From Leptolyngbyaceae cyanobacterium HOT.MB2.61 (GTDB lineage: Bacteria > Cyanobacteriota > Cyanobacteriia > Leptolyngbyales > Leptolyngbyaceae): 46,706 nt of DNA. Of this stretch, positions 43,381-46,706 are shown piece by piece (the stretch's first letter is position 1; every line of letters starts with the position of its first letter). The DNA lies in assembly GCA_023511615.1 (NCBI GenBank), contig JAIMBL010000011.1, positions 1 through 46,706 of the forward strand, given 5' to 3'. Both the position numbers and the translations under genes were made by a program. The notes beneath the pieces are model-generated. The model saw nothing but the letters and a program-made list of their open reading frames with translations. It was not told the origin of the DNA and ran no database searches.

Positions 43381-45033
43381 ATGAGCCATCTCAAAGTGCC
43401 CGCCTTTAAGCACCTTTCCCTGCACAACCTTTCGTCTGAAACCAGGGTAGTAGTTCTGCTGGCGGCTCTTTTTTTCACTGTCACGCTGGTGTTTGGGCTG
43501 CACCGCTATTTCACCTTCTTTGCTTCCTACGATCAGGGAATCTTTAATCAGGTGTTCTGGAACAATCTGCATGGACGATTTTTTCAGAGTTCCCTGTCTT
43601 CCGTTCTCTCGACCAATGTGGTTCATGATGGGCAGGTGCCCGACGTGACCTATCGCCGCCTGGGTCAGCATTTTACCCCTGCCCTGCTGTTGTGGCTGCC
43701 AATTTACGCGCTGGCTCCCAATGCGGCCACTCTGGTCGTGATTCAGGTGAGTTTGATTACGGCTGGAGGGGTGGTGCTCTATGCCCTGGCGCGGCATTAT
43801 CTGCCACCAAAACTATCCCTCATGCTGATGGCAGGGTATTACGGGGCAAATGCCGTCATTGGTCCAGTTTTTTCTAATTTCCATGACCTCTGCCAGATTC
43901 CCCTGTTCATCTTTACCCTTTTGTTGGCCCTGGAAAAACGTATCTGGTGGCTGGTCTGGCTGATGGCCGGGCTCACCCTGCTGGTGCGACAGGATGCGGG
44001 AGTGGGTTTGTTTGGCATTGGTGTCTACATGGTGGTCAGTCGCCGCTTTCCGAAGGCGGGGCTGGCCATGTGTATTTTGGGATTTGGCTATGTGGTGACG
44101 GCAACGAACGTGTTCATGCCGATGTTTTCGGAAGATATTTCCCGCCGCTTTATGCTGGAAAGGTTTGGGCAGTATACCACGGGCGATCGCGCCACTACGT
44201 TAGACATTCTCTGGGCCATTGTCAGCAATCCCGTCCGGTTATTGGCTAATCTTCTGCGCAAGCCCGATGTGAAATTCTTCTATCTGTTAGTGCAAACCTT
44301 ACCCCTGGCGTTTGTGCCGTTTGTGGCTCCCTACTCATGGGCGATCGCCAGTTTTCCCCTGCTCCAGCTATTTCTGCAACAGGGAGAGTCTCCCCTCGCC
44401 ATCCACATTCGCTACGCCATTACCCTGGTGCCTGGACTCTTCTACGGCACCATTCTCTGGTGGTCCCAGCACACGGAACGGTTTAAGGCTGGATTTCGCC
44501 GCTTCTGGATTGCCTGTATTGCGGTCTCGATTCTAATTGCCATTCCCTACAACCCGCATCAGGTCTTCTATTTTGCGATTCCCACCTCATTTCAACCCTG
44601 GATTTATGTTTCCCTACCACGCCAGTGGGAACATGCCAGCCACATCCGCACCCTGGTCAACCAGATTCCCCCTGCTGCCAGCGTTTCTGCAACGACTTAC
44701 ATTGTGCCCCATCTCGCCAGCCGCCGAGAAATGCTGCGGATGCCCTTTCTGCAAGTGCGCAATGACCAGCGAGAAGTGGTTAATGTGGATTACCTGATTG
44801 CCGATTTATGGCAGTTAGAGCGCTATCGAATTGCCTTTCCCTTAGAACGCGATCACTTCGCCCAGATTGTGCCCTTAATCGACACCCTACTCAGCCAGAA
44901 CAAGTATGGAATTCTGGGTCTGGAAGACAAGGTGATTTTGATGCGAAAGGGAGTCACAACCTCTCCCGAACTCCTTCAAACCTGGACAAAGCTTCGTCAG
45001 GAGTACCAGCCATTGCTGAAGAGTGTTGGATGA
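43381..45033 (+). CDS. DUF2079 polytopic membrane protein
   Basis: The 550-residue product matches the DUF2079 pattern: YDQGIFNQVFWN in the first extracytoplasmic loop, LGQHFTPALLLWLPIYAL, and SNFHDLCQIPLFIFTLLLALE. About ten to twelve membrane spans precede a soluble C-terminal domain (about 400-550). The family has GT-C-like topology and no established reaction. It lies between two CNT-type transporter genes with gaps of 115 and 96 bp, so a three-gene unit is plausible. No Shine-Dalgarno is visible; the upstream gap carries CAACCAA-type heptamers. Confidence 0.88.
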   Translation: MSHLKVPAFKHLSLHNLSSETRVVVLLAALFFTVTLVFGLHRYFTFFASYDQGIFNQVFWNNLHGRFFQSSLSSVLSTNVVHDGQVPDVTYRRLGQHFTPALLLWLPIYALAPNAATLVVIQVSLITAGGVVLYALARHYLPPKLSLMLMAGYYGANAVIGPVFSNFHDLCQIPLFIFTLLLALEKRIWWLVWLMAGLTLLVRQDAGVGLFGIGVYMVVSRRFPKAGLAMCILGFGYVVTATNVFMPMFSEDISRRFMLERFGQYTTGDRATTLDILWAIVSNPVRLLANLLRKPDVKFFYLLVQTLPLAFVPFVAPYSWAIASFPLLQLFLQQGESPLAIHIRYAITLVPGLFYGTILWWSQHTERFKAGFRRFWIACIAVSILIAIPYNPHQVFYFAIPTSFQPWIYVSLPRQWEHASHIRTLVNQIPPAASVSATTYIVPHLASRREMLRMPFLQVRNDQREVVNVDYLIADLWQLERYRIAFPLERDHFAQIVPLIDTLLSQNKYGILGLEDKVILMRKGVTTSPELLQTWTKLRQEYQPLLKSVG

Positions 45034-45098
45034 GGGGAGAGGGGGGAGGAGGGGAGGTTTCATCTCACTCCTCACTCCTCACTTCTTACCTCCTCTAA

Positions 45099-45126
45099 CA
45101 ACCAACAACCAACAACTAACAACTAA
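45099..45126 (+). repeat. Four tandem heptamers abutting a start codon
   Basis: CAACCAA twice followed by CAACTAA twice, ending 3 bp before the ATG at 45130. They occupy the position where a Shine-Dalgarno would be. The type matches short tandemly repeated sequences of filamentous cyanobacteria. Confidence 0.85.
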
Positions 45127-45129
45127 ACA

Positions 45130-46584
45130 ATGCCCTGGCTCAATCTACTTTCTCTAGTTGGAATTCTTGCCTTTTGTGGAATTGCCTGGTTGGGGTCTGA
45201 AAACCGTCGGGTAGTTCCCTGGAAGGTGATTGTCTGGGGAATTGGGCTACAACTGGTGTTGGGGTTTCTGGTTTTTTGGGTGCCGTTTACGCGGGATGCG
45301 ATCGTGGTGCTGAATGATGCTGCCAATGCAGTACTGGATGCAACGGAAAAGGGAGCCCGATTTGTATTTGGTTCAGTTCTGGTACCCGATCGCACCAGCA
45401 CCCCTGGTCCTGTTCTGGTAGGACGCTGGATTGCCAGGGCAATCACGCCGCCCTACGTACCCGTACCGGGAGACTATCTCGGCCCCGAAAATATCAGTCT
45501 GGGTTACATCCTGGCATTTCGGGCATTGCCCAGTGTCATCTTTTTCTCGGCAGTGATGGCACTCTTTTATGCCTTGGGCCTGATTCAACCGATTGTTAAC
45601 CTGTTTGCTCGCCTGTTTCGCCGCACCATGAACCTGAGTGGGGCCGAGTCCCTCAGTGGGGCAGCCAATATTTTTGTGGGCATTGAAGCCACGCTGGTGG
45701 TGCGCCCCTATCTGGCAGCCATGACTCGGAGCGAACTCTGCGCCATTCTGACTTCTTGCTTTGGTAGCATTGCCTCAACGGTTCTGGCCGCCTATGCTGG
45801 ATTTTTGCGCCCCGTTTTTCCTAACATCACCGGGCATCTGGTTTCTGCCTCAATCATGGCGATTCCGGCCTGTTTCGTCATCTCCAAAATTCTGGTTCCA
45901 GAAATGGAGGTACCGAAGACCCTTGGCACTGCAATTGAGGAGAAAACTGAACCACTTGATCCCGATGGGGAGCCTTCGGATACAGCGAAATCTGCCTGGC
46001 TCAGTCCAATGGAAAGCCTGGTGGTTGGTGCTCTGGATGGGGTGAAACTGGCAGTCGCGATCGCCGCCCTGCTGATTGCGATTCTGGGTCTGGTGGCAAT
46101 CATCAACCTGTTCTTTGCCAACCTGGCATCCCTTTCCCTCAGCCAAAACCTGGTACTTCAGGGCATTGGTCACGTATTTCAGGTCGTCACGCTACAGAAT
46201 ATTGTGGGTGTGCTGTTCATGCCACTGACCTTTCTGACGGGGGTTTCCCTCAACCCCAATGAACTGTGGCAGGCATCCCGCCTTATTGGTCAGCGCCTTC
46301 TGGAAACTGAGATCCCTTCCTACCTTCAACTTGCCGCGTTAGCAGACCAGGGAGTGTTGGGCGATCGCGCCCTCCTGGTGGTCAGCTATGCCCTTTGTGG
46401 CTTTGCCCATCTGGCCTCGGTGGGTATCTTTGTTGGTGGCTTGGTGGGACTTGTGCCCTCGCGCCGTAAGGACATTACCGAACTGGGTTGGAAAGCACTC
46501 TGGGGAGCCACCCTGGCAACTATGATGATTGGGGCAGTTGCCGGACTGTTTGATCTGGGAAACCCCGCTATTATTGGGAGATGA
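45130..46584 (+). CDS. CNT-family (NupC-like) transporter, copy 2
   Basis: The 484-residue paralogue of the gene at 41508 has the same core and no Pro-rich tail. Conserved segments include LSGAESLSGAANIFVGIEA, MTRSELCAIL, GHLVSASIMAIPACFV and GFAHLASVGIFVGG. As in copy 1, the usual nucleoside-contact residues are substituted while the glutamate in VGIEA remains. The central charged loop is short. The start is set by alignment with copy 1; no Shine-Dalgarno is present because tandem heptamers fill that position. A new frame starts 3 bp after the stop. Confidence 0.9.
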   Translation: MPWLNLLSLVGILAFCGIAWLGSENRRVVPWKVIVWGIGLQLVLGFLVFWVPFTRDAIVVLNDAANAVLDATEKGARFVFGSVLVPDRTSTPGPVLVGRWIARAITPPYVPVPGDYLGPENISLGYILAFRALPSVIFFSAVMALFYALGLIQPIVNLFARLFRRTMNLSGAESLSGAANIFVGIEATLVVRPYLAAMTRSELCAILTSCFGSIASTVLAAYAGFLRPVFPNITGHLVSASIMAIPACFVISKILVPEMEVPKTLGTAIEEKTEPLDPDGEPSDTAKSAWLSPMESLVVGALDGVKLAVAIAALLIAILGLVAIINLFFANLASLSLSQNLVLQGIGHVFQVVTLQNIVGVLFMPLTFLTGVSLNPNELWQASRLIGQRLLETEIPSYLQLAALADQGVLGDRALLVVSYALCGFAHLASVGIFVGGLVGLVPSRRKDITELGWKALWGATLATMMIGAVAGLFDLGNPAIIGR

Positions 46585-46587
46585 GGT

Positions 46588-46706
46588 ATGAAAAACAGAC
46601 GATACAAACTGGTGATTTTGGGGATTGTTGCCGCAGTTGTGGTGGCGATCGCAACCAATCCCATCCTTTTCCCCATTACCGAACTGGGTTGGAAAGCACT
46701 CTGGGG
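46588..46706 (+). CDS. Start of a membrane or exported protein, cut by the window end
   Basis: ATG at 46588 follows GAGGT and the stop of the CNT gene by 3 bp, so the two are probably coupled. The first 27 residues (MKNRRYKLV, then a hydrophobic IVAAVVVAIA and TNP) look like a signal-anchor. From 46674 the sequence repeats the CNT gene exactly for 33 bp, in frame, which casts doubt on the last 11 codons. The protein cannot be identified. Confidence 0.5.
   Translation, partial: MKNRRYKLVILGIVAAVVVAIATNPILFPITELGWKALW
46674..46706 (+). repeat. 33-bp copy of upstream sequence at the right end
   Basis: Positions 46674-46706 are identical to 46473-46505 in the CNT gene, and the copy runs to the last base of the window. 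It most likely reflects an assembly-graph repeat or mis-join at a contig end. Confidence 0.9.

Overview
The window is cyanobacterial chromosomal DNA, probably from a filamentous Leptolyngbya-like lineage. The evidence is the very frequent HIP1 octamer GCGATCGC, the Mg-chelatase gene chlI, cyanobacteria-type families (DUF3326, winged-helix/HPt response regulators, OprB-like barrels) and purine/pyrimidine-biased intergenic repeats with heptamers such as CAACCAA. Both ends look like contig ends: 68 C then 8 G at the left, and a 33-bp copy of upstream sequence at the right.

Left part (0.5-10.7 kb): mostly housekeeping. A groES-less groEL2 sits behind a CIRCE operator, followed by lipA, a CheY-like regulator, a small exported protein, recR and a HIT hydrolase. 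Then come a 37-aa membrane protein with a strong RBS and its own terminator, a YbhN-like flippase-type protein, a polytopic GT-C-like membrane protein and chlI.

Middle (10.8-25.2 kb): a five-gene minus-strand cellulose operon, transcribed in the order outer-membrane barrel, TPR scaffold, GH8 cellulase (bcsZ), bcsB, bcsA. BcsA keeps all synthase motifs and a c-di-GMP-binding PilZ domain. The BcsC function appears split into two adjacent genes, and the order mirrors the enterobacterial A-B-Z-C order. A membrane-anchored coiled-coil protein, a repeat-rich intergenic region and an SfnB/DszC-like flavoprotein with a 72-bp in-frame duplication follow.

Signalling and mobile debris (25.9-29 kb): a large REC-winged helix-HPt-REC-REC-GGDEF regulator is cut by one in-frame TGA. 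Changing its T to C would restore a perfect HIP1 site. Next are an IS630-like transposase fragment and one of three copies of a palindromic repeat whose stem shows paired, compensatory changes.

The most novel region is 29.1-36.9 kb. Two small genes encode double-glycine leader peptides with extremely tyrosine-rich cores (about 41-43% Tyr), each with its own RBS and terminator. They are followed by a C39-peptidase ABC exporter. Divergently placed are an HlyD-type adaptor, a small outer-membrane barrel and a membrane-spanning pseudokinase lacking all three catalytic signatures. I infer a dedicated secretion system for tyrosine-rich peptides, perhaps for extracellular matrix or biofilm; the cellulose operon lies 12 kb away.

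Right part (37-46.7 kb): DUF3326, a CPBP membrane protease, a double-ATPase peptide-type ABC protein, a zinc-ribbon protein, and two CNT-family transporters flanking a DUF2079 membrane protein. Both CNT paralogues carry substitutions where nucleosides normally bind. A new reading frame begins just before the end.
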